This document shows, one piece after another, positions 36,801 through 47,200 of a stretch of DNA of 64,000 bases; the first letter of the stretch is position 1, and each line of letters begins with the position of its first letter. Under the pieces are notes generated by a model. The model saw only the letters and a program-made list of their open reading frames with translations. It searched no databases and was not told the origin of the DNA. The translations under genes and the position numbers were made by a program. The stretch comes from Icerya purchasi (lineage: Eukaryota > Arthropoda > Insecta > Hemiptera > Monophlebidae): positions 103,538,393 through 103,602,392 of the forward strand of contig CM077115.1 in assembly GCA_039619475.1 (NCBI GenBank), written 5' to 3'.

Positions 36801-37205
36801 ACAATGTTTGCTATTTAAAAATATATAATATCTTAAATTTGAACAGTCAGATTATTTACACAAAACAGATAATTTAGGATAAATTCTAACAATTTGACTT
36901 GGCTAGTTTTCACATACAACTTATCTTATATTTAGCTAATCAACTTTTCTTCTTTATATTATACGCAAGTTAATGTTTTTATATTCTAAGGTCACCGTAT
37001 CTTACTCATCAAGATATACGCGGAACTGAAAAGGCGAACAATGGATAGGAAAAGGTGGCGGACTTGGACGATAGGGGTGAACCAGTTAAACGACTAAAAC
37101 ACCGATCGATCGATCGATATATATACATATACACATATATATATATAGATACGGATTCGCTGTTTTCGGTAACATTTGATTTAAATTATATTCTGGTAAT
37201 TTTCA
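30820..37205. other. Long AT-rich intergenic stretch
   Basis: No recognised gene. The longest ATG frame is 32722-33087 (121 codons, plus strand), with no family resemblance and no flanking splice or homology support. Poly-T runs are at 31740-31756 and 33864-33879 and a 22-A run at 36654-36676. A pair of diverged repeats lies near 33200-33300 and 33485-33610. GATCGATCGATC plus TA/CA dinucleotides lie at 37105-37146. Confidence 0.35.
36654..36676 (+). repeat. Poly-A run, possible retroposon tail
   Basis: Twenty-plus A residues follow TTCGAGCCGGGCCAT. It may be the 3' tail of a short retroposed sequence, but no body is recognised upstream. Confidence 0.3.
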
Positions 37206-38645
37206 TTTAATTTCGATCTATTGTATATCATCTTTTATTTGTTCTTTTTTCTTGGGGGAGGGGGGGTCGTCTGCATAAACAATGGTCCAAGAACCAGGAA
37301 AAGGAAACAGAGTGGTGGTATCAAATGTTAACACGACTGGATATGAAGCATAGGAAGGACCTAAGGGTTGGAATAACTGACGGTGAAGGTAAAGAAAAAC
37401 TAAACGACTCATAATGCGGGGTAGGAAAACCAAATAGGAAAAAAAACCTACGGAAGTGATATAGAAGTACTTGAATAGAATGCGATTCAGGTCACCTATA
37501 AAACTGTGAGTGGAAGAATGAAGGAAAGAAAGTAGAGGGGAAACAAGGGACAAGAGACAAAAAGAAATGCAGAAAGCAAACTATGTCCAAAGCGCAGACG
37601 ACAGATTACAGAACGAATTGAACGTCGTAAGGAGGGAAAATTGAAGAACCTGGGATAGGACAGTATATTATTAGGTTGAGATAAAAGGAATCAGGATTTG
37701 AGAAAAAAGTCCGAATAAGAGGTTGGTCATAATTTGAAGTGAGCAACTGCGGAGTGACAAATAATATTGCGGGACGAAAAAACACTGAGAAATCTATGGG
37801 CAGAAGAAGACTAACGAGCTACAGTATTGGCGGAGTCATTGCCTTCGAATTCAGAATGCCCAGGAATTCACATTAAGTCAATTTGAATAGAATAAGAGAA
37901 GATGTTGTAGGTGAGTGAGCGTATGAGAAGAATTGCACACTTAGTGGGAGGAGGAGAAAGACGAGATAAGATGGCCTGTAAGGCACCGTGCGAATCCAAT
38001 ACGATGAAGCCTCATGGAAAACCAGAGAGGAAGTAAGAAAGAGAAAAGCACGCAGGATAACAGTAGATTCGGCATAGAAAGTTAGGAGGGAAATTTGTAT
38101 GTTCTAGTGTATATTAAGAAAGGACAAAAGAAGGCCGAACCAACTCCATTGATCCCTTTGGAGCCATCAATAAAGATTGTAATGTAATCGGGGAAAGGAA
38201 AACCTAAGGCGTTCGAAAATTCTGTTTTAACAGCATGATGGTCAGCACTAGTTATGGCAGTTGTGTAAAGACAATTAATAGGATGCAGGAGGGTAGAATT
38301 TATTCGAGTTGCAATCGATCGGAATTTCAGAGATATGGGTTCAGCTGAAACCGAAATTCCCATCTAACAATCAGATAAAGAAGTTGTGCCAGTGCTTTTG
38401 TGGGCATAGCTGGCGATGTACGTGTCTCTGACCGCAGCAACTGTGCGCCAACTTTGTCTTTTGTATACCGAAGACTGAGTAGAGAGGAAAATGGGAATAA
38501 ATCTCGCGTTTTTGGAGTAGTTTTGACTAGTGACGATTAATTGTGCGGTGTTACTGATGAGATGTTTTGAATGGCTTGTTTTCTTTTGCGTTATATGTTG
38601 AGCCGGAGTAATCTTTATTGTCAGTTCGTTACTCGTTTCTGTCAT
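37206..38645 (-). mobile_element. Jockey/I-group LINE, copy 3 (3' part, minus strand)
   Basis: The minus strand runs from linker sequence (SLKFRSIATRINSTLLHPIN) into RNase H and the C-terminal region, ending near the 37.2-kb region where a short CT-rich tail remains. Endonuclease and RT are missing. The post-RNase H text (RLRFGHSLLSAFLF, then GDLNRILF, HILF-type) is close in pattern to copy 2. The frames are broken by stops and shifts. Confidence 0.75.
37840..38190 (-). pseudogene. LINE RNase H domain remnant (copy 3)
   Basis: Minus-strand frames give ITIFIDGSKGINGVGSAFF, then VLDSHGALQAILSRLSPPP and IPGHSEFEGNDSAN. These are the FxDGSK, DS-x-x-AL and PGHxxxxGN-x-x-A blocks of RNase H in correct order. 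The tryptophan expected before IPGH is a TGA stop (near 37877), and frame changes separate the blocks. Confidence 0.8.
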
Positions 38646-38733
38646 ATGTATAAATCGTGAATATTTATCCGATCACAATACAATTAATCTTTTTTCTACT
38701 AAGCTTATCTAGACGATTATTTTATAAATATTT

Positions 38734-38960
38734 CTTTTTTTTTTTTTTTTTTTTTTTTTAATTTTAAAATAAGTTGTGGGTCCCGCAAGGCATGCTGCCC
38801 GTCTGCGGGTGCCCAACACTCTTATTATCGTTTATTCGACAAATATATTACATATGTTATAATATTTCATTACAATTAGTTTTCATAATTACACAAGATG
38901 TAAAATAACAAAATAATAATAATAATAATAATAATAAAAAGAAGTACAAACAAAAAAGAA
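38734..38960 (-). mobile_element. Retroelement 3' end with poly-A and GC-rich hairpin
   Basis: On the minus strand a stretch of about 200 bp ends in roughly 26 A residues (38734-38759 as T on the plus strand). Just before the tail is a GC-rich block (38778-38815). There GGGTCCCGCA and TGCGGGTGCCC can pair with one bulge around a 16-nt loop containing GGCATGCTGCCC. Such 3' hairpins next to poly-A are typical of LINE or SINE 3' ends. The family is not identified. Confidence 0.5.
38915..38937. repeat. (AAT)n microsatellite
   Basis: About eight AAT units at the upstream edge of the retroelement 3' end. Confidence 0.85.
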
Positions 38961-39142
38961 CTACTTATTGTTATACAACAATTCCATACTACATTTTTGA
39001 CAACTGCGAATGGTCGATTCTCCGCTACAGCCAGCTCCTATTTTGTCTATTTTAATGTCACTCATTAATATTTTCAACTAACCATTGTTTAATTATTACT
39101 TTCCAGGTTCCTATCTCTCAAAAAATGTGTACACTGTTTTAT

Positions 39143-39780
39143 CGGGAGCAGATCCAGAAGGACATTTTGGGGAGGGAAATTATATAATTACGAAAATCTT
39201 CTACGGTAGGCAGTAGATTTGAGAAATACCCCTTGTTTCATAAAGAAAATCAAATAGCAGCGACCTTTATAGAAATTCATAAAAATGTTTTAAAAATAAA
39301 TAATTATTAAGATTTTTAATTTAACTTTCGTTTTATTTCTAGGGGTGAAAAATAAAACGAAATTATAAAATTATACCTAAAAGATGGTAGTTTAGAAATA
39401 GTAAGAAAGATAGTATTTCTTATTAGACAGTTTACTTCTTTTTTCTTTTTGTTAGTAATCCGATACGAATTCCCTTTGTTCGTGAGCAAGTCTAAATACA
39501 TATATATTTCTCATTGAACTACTATTTTTAATTAAAATTACAAAATAAAAATTAAAAATAAATAAAAATGGCAAATGATCGACGATAATTACATTTAAAA
39601 TAGAATAAAAAAAGAACATTAATAGTTTTACCAGTAAAAATAATATTAAATATTAAGTATTAAAATCCGTAGGTAAAATTCATACAAATCTTTTACAGCA
39701 TAAATTAAGTTTCTTTGTTATAACAAATTTTTTCATAGAGGCTTTGGTTTTTTTTTTTGGGGGGGGGGGGGGGGTGTCCT
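39143..39780 (+). mobile_element. Non-autonomous element, copy 1 of an inverted pair
   Basis: From GGGAGCAGATCCAGAAGG to the G-run and GTGTCCT, this segment matches the minus strand of 54693-55280 along almost its full length. Shared blocks include ATTATATAATTACG, GTAGATTTGAGAAATAC, TTTCATAAAGAAAATCAAAT and TTGTTAGTAATCCGAT, plus the final TTTGG(T)n(G)n. It lacks about the last 30 bp of the sister copy. There is no coding capacity. The ends suggest a hAT-type MITE (CAGGGGCGGATTC in the sister copy). Confidence 0.78.
39759..39774 (+). repeat. 16-G homopolymer
   Basis: T-run followed by sixteen G residues inside the element above. The sister copy has ten C at the same place, so the run has expanded or contracted. 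It could fold as a G-quadruplex. Confidence 0.9.
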
Positions 39781-40913
39781 TATTGGTTTTATTAATCGGC
39801 GAAGAAATAAAAAGAAACATTTTACTTTTTTTTTTACCTTAATGTTCTGCACTGTTAAGCAACGTTATCACCCGTACTAAAAGTTCAAATTATATAAATA
39901 AAGAAATATAATAAAACTCGGTCCTTCGTGCTCCGTCCCTTGACCATGCCCGGGAACAGCCCCGGACTTCCAACTCGATCACTTCTATACTTCGTATAGA
40001 ACGAGGAAAATTTCCATTTTGTCTTCTTATATATACGGCATGTCACGTTTTTGGCACAAATTTTTGTGACAGAAAAAAGTTTTGGGGGTCGGAATAAGAA
40101 TGACGTTGTCATTAATATATACATAATGTAGGGGAGAAAGTACTATTTCGCGCAACATTACTAATGATAATGAAAAAATGATTTACAGTGATATGCTTTC
40201 CACTAATGTAAATAATGATAACGTTAAAATGATGATGAAGTTGAAGAAGATCGATTGCGCAAGTAACAGTAAAAGAGCTTTAAAAAAAAAACGCTTTGTT
40301 CAGTGACGCCTAAACAACTTCGCGGCTAATAGACCTGCGTCTCCATGACGACGCCCAAACGATGGCTTAATATATTAAAACTAGCCGGTTTGAAAGAAGC
40401 TTAGCAATTAAATTTACTTTATGAATTATAAAGACAGTTTCATTATCGCATTAGAGCTAATTATGTCATTTTGAAAAACAGATGCTCTAAAGTAATTTCG
40501 AAAATTTCGAAAAGATTTATACATTTTTTATCAATATTGAATAATTTATTTGTCTAAAACGATGAATTAGTTTTTTTTTAACTTTTGATATTTTACTGAA
40601 TTTTTTTATTATCATATTCGGACAGCTGCATCTCTTTCCCGATTCACTTTTTTTTTCTGCGATTGAAAAACGAAATTGACGAGAAAACAAAAAAAAGCCG
40701 TTTTGGGGATGCTTTTTTTTTTTTAGGACGACCATAAAAATGATGAATAATGATGTGCAAAATAGTAAAGAATAAAACTGCATGTGAAATTTTTGACACT
40801 TATTAAATCTTGAACTATATACACATATTTAAATCATTTTACAGAAAAGAGTAATTATTTGCCACTAAATTAGTAATGCCCAGTTCCTCTCTAGAAGCAC
40901 ATCATGGGATGAC
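39781..40913. other. AT-rich intergenic DNA
   Basis: Two unrecognised minus-strand frames (39885-40124 and 40517-40783), both rich in K, F and S. No RNA gene or repeat family recognised. Confidence 0.4.
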
Positions 40914-42670
40914 CGGTTGCGAAAAATAGTCACTCGTTGAAAATAACTTTATCAATGTTTATCTTTCATCAATTTAACTCATGGGAAATGTTCAGAAAGG
41001 AAATTGAAAGGAAATATCACACTAGGCGTTGAGACGGATTCGGTACACGTAGCGCTATCTCTTGACGACGTTTGAGTTAGAAATTAATCCCTGACCGTTT
41101 CATTAATTCACGATCTCTCAAACGTCGTTCTTAGTTGCATCGCTGCTTTGTCATGTCAAGAATGCTTAATCGGCCAAAACCAAAAAATCCCCGATGTTCG
41201 GTTGCAAGGGCGGTCGTTCGAACAGTCGCGTCAGGGTGGAGACGCGCTGGTGTCTGAGTGGTAGTGGTCAAGAGCTGAGACAGTGACCTGAATGAAATAT
41301 GCGACACTGTTGTGTCAAACGAAAGAGAATATATCGAAGTCTGAGTCACCGAAATTTGAACGAGTTTAATGAAATAGGTCGGGAGTTAGAGCAGCACGTG
41401 TGTGAAAATGCGACGAAATGACTCGTTAAATTAATCGTTGAACACGTAAGAAAGGCCTGTTGCGAGGCAAGTAATGGGTTTTTCCGGGGCGCGTCAGATT
41501 CATACAGTGCAAGTGTACCTACGTAGGAACCAGTACATGAAAAGATTTCGTCGTGAAAAAGTGTAGATTCTTCACGATTCAAAAAAAAGGTGTGTTCGAT
41601 ATTCAAAAAAATGTCGCGTAAAAGCCAATGAAAAAGCTTTATCGGGAGGTCAAATATCAAAGTTACTAAATATTCGGCGAACCACCGTATACGCGGTTTT
41701 GCATCCATTCAATTGCGCAAAAAAGGACAATCGAAAAAATTAACTGAGACTGATGAACGCTGGATCAGGCAGCAAATCGCAAAAACTCCGCAAGAAAGCG
41801 CACCACAATTAAGTCGTGAACTAGCCCAAAGAGCAGGTGTAATAATTTCGGGCGCAATCGTACACCGAGCGATGAAAAGGATGGGCTATTTTACGCGAAA
41901 GGCTCGTAGAAAACCCTACACATTAGTGCAACGAACAAACAAAAGCGTCTCGAGTTCGCAAAAAAGTACCAGTTCGAACCGGAAACGTTTTGGCGTAATG
42001 CCCTCGAACTTCATTCTGTTGGGAAGTGATGGGAAAGTCAGAGTATGGCATAAACCCAATACAGCACTGGGAAATAAAAACTTGTCTGCCTCAATAAAAC
42101 ACGGTGGCGGCAATATTAAACTATGGGGTTGTTTTACTCCGAGTGGTGTATATGCATTGGAGTTTAACACAGGCAATATGGATTCTGCTGTGTACAGAAA
42201 GATCCTGAAAAAGAATCTACGCCCCAGTGCGGAGAAGTTGGAAATCCTCAGTTCCTTTCGCTTCTAACAGGATAACGACCCGAAGCATAAGGCTTATTGT
42301 ACGCGTGAATAACTCTTATACAACTGCTCGCAGGTCCTCGAAAAGCCGCCACAGTCCCCAGATTGTAATCCAATTGAGTACCCGTGGGATTATTTAGACG
42401 GCAAAGTTCGAGAGAGGCCGGTCTCAAACAAGTATGAATTGAAAAATCGTCTACAAGAAGAATGGGCAAAGATTCCGGTACAGTACCTAGAGAAGTTGGT
42501 TTTTTCTGTGCCGCGAAGGCTTAAAGCCATTGTGGAGGCCAAAGTGGTGGTCATACGAAATATTAAATTCCCATTCGCTGTCCTAGACGGAAGAACTTTT
42601 CCATGATTTGAAATGTGTTCAACAATTAATGTAACGCGTGATTTCGTCAATTTTTTGTTCTTCGCAACCG
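40914..42670 (+). mobile_element. Tc1-like DNA transposon, decayed
   Basis: CGGTTGCGAA (40914-40923) and its reverse complement TTCGCAACCG (42661-42670) bracket a broken Tc1 transposase. The 1757-bp span is normal for the group. Similarity beyond these ten bases is weak and no clean TA duplication is visible, so the ends are provisional. A 13-bp inverted repeat (GACGACGTTTGAG and its near complement near 41115) lies in the 5' non-coding part. Confidence 0.55.
41611..42606 (+). pseudogene. Tc1-like transposase (DD34E group), inactivated
   Basis: A start ATG at 41611 gives MSRKS; after a shift comes LSGGQISKLLNIRRTTVYAV (paired-like HTH), then a second shift at 41709. The main frame to 42267 has KKGQSKKLTETDERWIRQQI and SDGKVRVWHKPNTAL. 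After a TAA it continues with QDNDPKHKA, a TAA at 42310, and PPQSPDCNPIEYPWDYLD. The second D (QDND) and the E (NPIE) are present. The first catalytic D (family FSDESKF) is lost in a deletion near 42000, where a segment reading LEFAKKYQFEPETFWRN also sits in another frame. It ends ERPVSNKYELKNRLQEEW... with a TGA at 42604. It cannot be active. Confidence 0.92.
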
Positions 42671-43031
42671 ATGCTGTTTAATTTTTATTTTACGATTTCG
42701 TTGTTTCTGTACATCTGTAAGAGATTTTCCGTTTTATTATTCGCCTAAAAAAATTCAGAATATACCTTTTTTTCTTTAATTTTTTTGTGTATTTTAGCAA
42801 TTCCCGAAGCAGTGGACAGGATATTTTCGATCACTGCTCCAAATCGCAACAGTTCATTTGTCGGTACAATGGCAAAAAAGCAGCGCTGCGATTTTTGGGT
42901 CATCGCTAGTAGTCCTTCTGTATGAGGTAAACTGCCGAATCAGGTGACAACTAGACATCCGGAACCCGAATCGCAACAGAAGAAGCCGAAACGGCTTCCA
43001 AATAGGGATGGGACTACTCCAATCCATTTTA

Positions 43032-43063
<32 letters not shown>

Positions 43064-43871
43064 GTGTGCGGGTGTGGACGTGTTGATTTTGTTTAAATTT
43101 CAATGTCCATTATTAATATTTTAATTTATATTATTTTATTTTTTTTTAGTGCGATCATTAACGAAAGACACTTTTAACATAAAATTAAAAATAATATTTA
43201 ACTCATTTTAAACAATAAAATAAAATATGCGCAGTTAAATTGTATTACACTTACCGGAATTTTTTCAAAATCATATTGAATTTTTGTATCTCTAATAAAT
43301 GTAATAATACTATATTATATGTATGTATTTTACATACATAAAACTGTAAAGGAACTGACAAAAAATCAACGCATAACCGCCGGCATTAGTTTTTAACGAG
43401 AAACTTGCAGAATATATTTATCAAAGAAAATTACGTTTTTGCATAAACCATTTTTTCTTTCTTTTTTTAGATGTTCAAAGTATAAAACATCGGCATTTTA
43501 TGTAAATATCCGCCGAGAAATTATGTTTTTTTAAAAAACAGGAAGGGTAAGTGCATTCAAGAGAAATTCGAATTTTTTCTTCCAAACATTCGAATTCGTT
43601 TCGATTATGTTTCCACATATACAAAAATATCGCTAAGTTGTAAATTAATTTTTTTTACTTTAAAACTATAAAAGCGAAATTACATACATTAAGGATTATT
43701 CGCAATCCACTTTCCAGTAAATATTGCAAACTGTACAGACTGGTAATTTTTCAGAAGTTGTAAGCTTTTTTCGACCGATAAAAGTTTTCTCTATAAGTTA
43801 TATACGTTTATACAATCATACTAATACAAATATTTGTGAACAATAATCAGAATCTATACGTACAAAGGGAA
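42671..43871. other. AT-rich DNA downstream of the gene
   Basis: No gene recognised. A (TA)n tract is at 43031-43052 followed by GTATGTATGTGTGTG. The stretch from 43871 to 44094 is the likely 3' UTR of the RTN4IP1-like gene. Confidence 0.45.
43031..43052. repeat. (TA)n microsatellite
   Basis: About eleven TA units grading into TG units. Confidence 0.85.
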
Positions 43872-43877
43872 TTTATT
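43872..43877 (-). promoter_or_regulatory. Candidate polyadenylation signal AATAAA
   Basis: AATAAA lies on the minus strand about 220 nt after the RTN4IP1-like stop codon. A weaker ATTAAA is at 43963-43968. The spacing suits a short 3' UTR, but the hexamer is common in DNA this AT-rich. Confidence 0.35.
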
Positions 43878-44094
43878 TCGTAAGCGCCTATTAGTACAAA
43901 GTATTACAAATATTATACTTAGAAAAAGAAAAAAAAATCAAAATTATAAATTATTACCTTATTTTAATATAACTTTTGATTTTTGATAAAATTAAAATAA
44001 TAATTCGATTAAAAGGAAGATAAATGGCAAAAACGAAGCAATAAAAAGTAGAATGGTAACTGCTATAGTAAACTTTCAAATTCATCAGCGCGAA

Positions 44095-44223
44095 TCAGTT
44101 CCGTAGTTTATCAGCATCATTTACCAGAATGACGATTTTTCCCCTCAAATGTCCTGCCTTTACTTTTGCATAGGCTTCCGGTGTTTCCGAAAAACTAAAC
44201 GTTTTCTCGACAATAGGAACAAC
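44095..44223 (-). CDS. RTN4IP1: RTN4IP1-like exon 6 (C-terminus and stop)
   Basis: Acceptor TTTTTAAG|GTT, then 42 codons and a TGA stop. The peptide begins VVPIVEKTFSFSETPEAYAK and goes on to KAGHLRGKIVILV. It closely matches the human C-terminus ([26 protein letters not shown]). It is separated from exon 5 by a 9.5-kb intron but is in perfect phase with it, which argues for a genuine terminal exon. Confidence 0.92.
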   Translation of the reverse strand, partial: VVPIVEKTFSFSETPEAYAKVKAGHLRGKIVILVNDADKLRN

Positions 44224-47200
44224 CTTAAAAACAGGAATGAAGTATTAGATTAAAAATGTTCCAAAAGATCGCTAATTTATTTTGGTGACAGCCTAATTAG
44301 GGAATATATAAGAATTTTTCAATTCCGCCTAATTCATTTCAGTTCATCCGTCAATGTTCATCCTAGGACTTTCGAGTTTTCTGTGAACGATAAAGTGCAT
44401 CAAATTTTACTTGTAACAATATAATAATTTTGGTTCCTGCTAGCTACGTTTTAGTTGTTTCATCCTTATATTAATTTTTCATTGCAAATGTTGCTGTGTT
44501 TAGTGAAATGTTAATAAAAAGCAGAAACAACAATCTCTGATTTGCTGTTTTATCCACGTAAAGTTAGAGATAACGTTAATTAAAATAGATCATTACTTAC
44601 AACATTAACATAAATACCGTATAAAACTAAATAATAGCGAATAATCTGGAATAAAAAAAAACATTCACTTCAGAATTATTTTTTTTCTTGGTTTCCCAGT
44701 TCGGACGCGCCTGTACACAAAGGATATACAGTGTACTTATTATATAAAATAAAACTTATAAGTATTATACTATACTCAATTTGTGTGTAAAGTGATGTGG
44801 GTACTTAAAAAGAACTAGCACAAGACTTATAAAATTGTATGATTACATAGAAATGTAATGGCGATGGTGAAAGATTTATTTTTTTTAAATTATATATATA
44901 TAAAATTTATTTTTGTATAAACAAACACCCGCATCTAAGTAAATGAGTGTACAAATACACACATACACTCACTCAAACGCATATTATAACACACATGAAC
45001 ACTCACATAGCATGCAGGTAACATTCCCTAATAAGCTTTCTTATTCATGCTATATAACATGTGTACATTAACTAACTTAATGAAATATTACGCCTTAATT
45101 TTTAACCGAAGAAAAAAACCATTTATAAAGCTTCATACAATAGCGATTCTGTATTAATACTAATTTTACAATTTCGTTATTTTCAAGTCACTTATCTTAA
45201 AATAATAAAATAGTCTTACTGTCTTTTTTACATGACATCCAACTGTCAATTATTAATTAATTAATTTCATATATATATATATATATATATAGGGTGGGTA
45301 ATTTATCTTGCAACCCTGCAGTTCCGTTGCAAATGCGTAGCTTAATAATAAACATGGTTGATCGGCAACCATGGTTAGTATTAGTGTTGATTCATTGTTA
45401 GTTTAGGAGAGTTGCAAAACATTTGGTAGATTTCTTATTTAGTGAGTGTGTCTCTGTGTTTTAATATTGCTTTGTAATTTTTTCAAAAAGAAATGTCAAA
45501 ATCTGTATTTTCCGATGCCGAAAGAGCGTTTATTATTGAGTATTGTTTTAGTGAAAAATCGTACGTATGTGTTCAGGAGAAATTTAAAAACGAATTCGGA
45601 AACTCTCGTATATACCTAATAAAAGCACGATAATGCGAATTGTTGAAAGATTGGTGTTTGGTGCGCTATTTCCAGACGTCGAATTATAGGCCCATTCTTT
45701 TTTGACGGTGTGATTAATAGTGACACCTGTGTGGAGATCATACAGAAATTTATTGCAATGCTAGAACCGGATGAACGTTTCATATGGTTTCAACAGGACG
45801 GAGCGCGCGAGCATACGAGTGCACAGACAATGTCTCTGCTAAATGACTTTTCTATGCCGGGACATTTAATATCGACTAATCTCTGCCCACCACGAACACC
45901 AGATTTGACACCATCCGATTTTTTTCTTTGAGGCTATCTTAAAGCCCGCATCTATGTAGATAATCCCCAGACTTCAGTGACATTCCTCCTTTGAACTCAT
46001 GCGCAATTTGAAGTCCTTTCGTCCACCCAGTGTGCTGTGAGCAGCGTAAATTTGGAGACGTGTTCTAGTGTTATATCAACGAAAGTTAAACAGCGTGCTG
46101 TTATAACAGCTGAAAAAGTGACTCCTACTGAAATTCATCGTCATTTAAAGGATGTTTATGTTGACGATGCTATTGATAGGTCTACTGCCAATCGATCGGT
46201 AATAGAATTTCGTGATTGCGAACTTTGTTGATGAAACGCGCAGCGGACGTCCGATCATTGCCACAGACGATAAGCATCGTAAACTTGTTAATGATTTGAT
46301 TCAAAATGACCGACGAGTCACTCAACATCGTATCGCAAATCATGTTGGAATATCCAAGGAAAAGGAGCTGTGCCTCTTGACCCCTCTTGCTTACATTTCG
46401 GTCTCTTTCTCTTCAAAAATTTAGAACGTAATTCTTAGGCCAGCCCCCATTAGATTCTATAACGAAAAAATGTCCCAATTTTATGTAATAAAAAAAAAAG
46501 TACAACCAATAATAATTTATACCATAAATTTTATTAAACTACTCAAACAACTTAACTATTACAACACACATAAATAATACTTTTTTTGCGTTTTCATGGT
46601 ATTATTAAAGTCTTTACATGCTTCTCCCTATGGTGGGACTTCTTATTCATCAACCTGCACAGTAATAAGAAGTGTATTCATTATGTTCCCAAAAAGGAAA
46701 ACCGCCACCTAACGCAAACGTAAATTGCGGAAACAAAAATGGGACGACATACTGAAGAGTTTGTCAAATTTATATGCGATACGCCTTTTGGTTCGAAAAC
46801 GACGGATGTAGAAAAGTTTGAAGTGTTTATTAGCATTTTAAGTCAACCGACTATGTTATACTAATAAAAAATAATAAGAAAAATAAAAATAATCAAAAGG
46901 AATCACATTTTTTCATGTTTTTTGACGAATACTCAATTTATGTTCACTGATTTTCATCATTACTCACATGGTATCTAAGTGTATAACCTAGCGCTCTGTT
47001 TTGTACTCTAAAATCTTAGCATTGGGTCTTCCTGCTCCTTATAATTCTTCTATTGTCCTTTCCTTTCCATCTCCAGATATAATCCCTGTACTTCAATATA
47101 TTGAAAAATTTGAACATATATACTTATAATTATGTGATATTCTTAACCGCAAATGCGCTCGATAGCGCGAGTAGCGAACGTGTGTGTACATGAACTACTT

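Larger units (their letters stand above)
45290..46020 (+). mobile_element. Mariner/IS630-type transposon with internal deletion
   Basis: It begins with AGGGTGGGTAATTTATC after (TA)n, a usual mariner-type terminus at a TA site. It holds an N-terminal DNA-binding part and a C-terminal catalytic part that in complete relatives are several hundred bp apart. The middle of the transposase is missing. The right terminal repeat is not seen because another transposon fragment follows at once. Confidence 0.72.

Noticed and set aside
37218..37553. 111-codon minus-strand ORF as an independent gene
   Set aside because: Its context and text fit the C-terminal tail of LINE copy 3 and it begins with a non-ATG codon.
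41346..41708. 120-codon minus-strand ORF over the Tc1 element
   Set aside because: It runs antisense across the transposon 5' region and the HTH of the Tc1 transposase.
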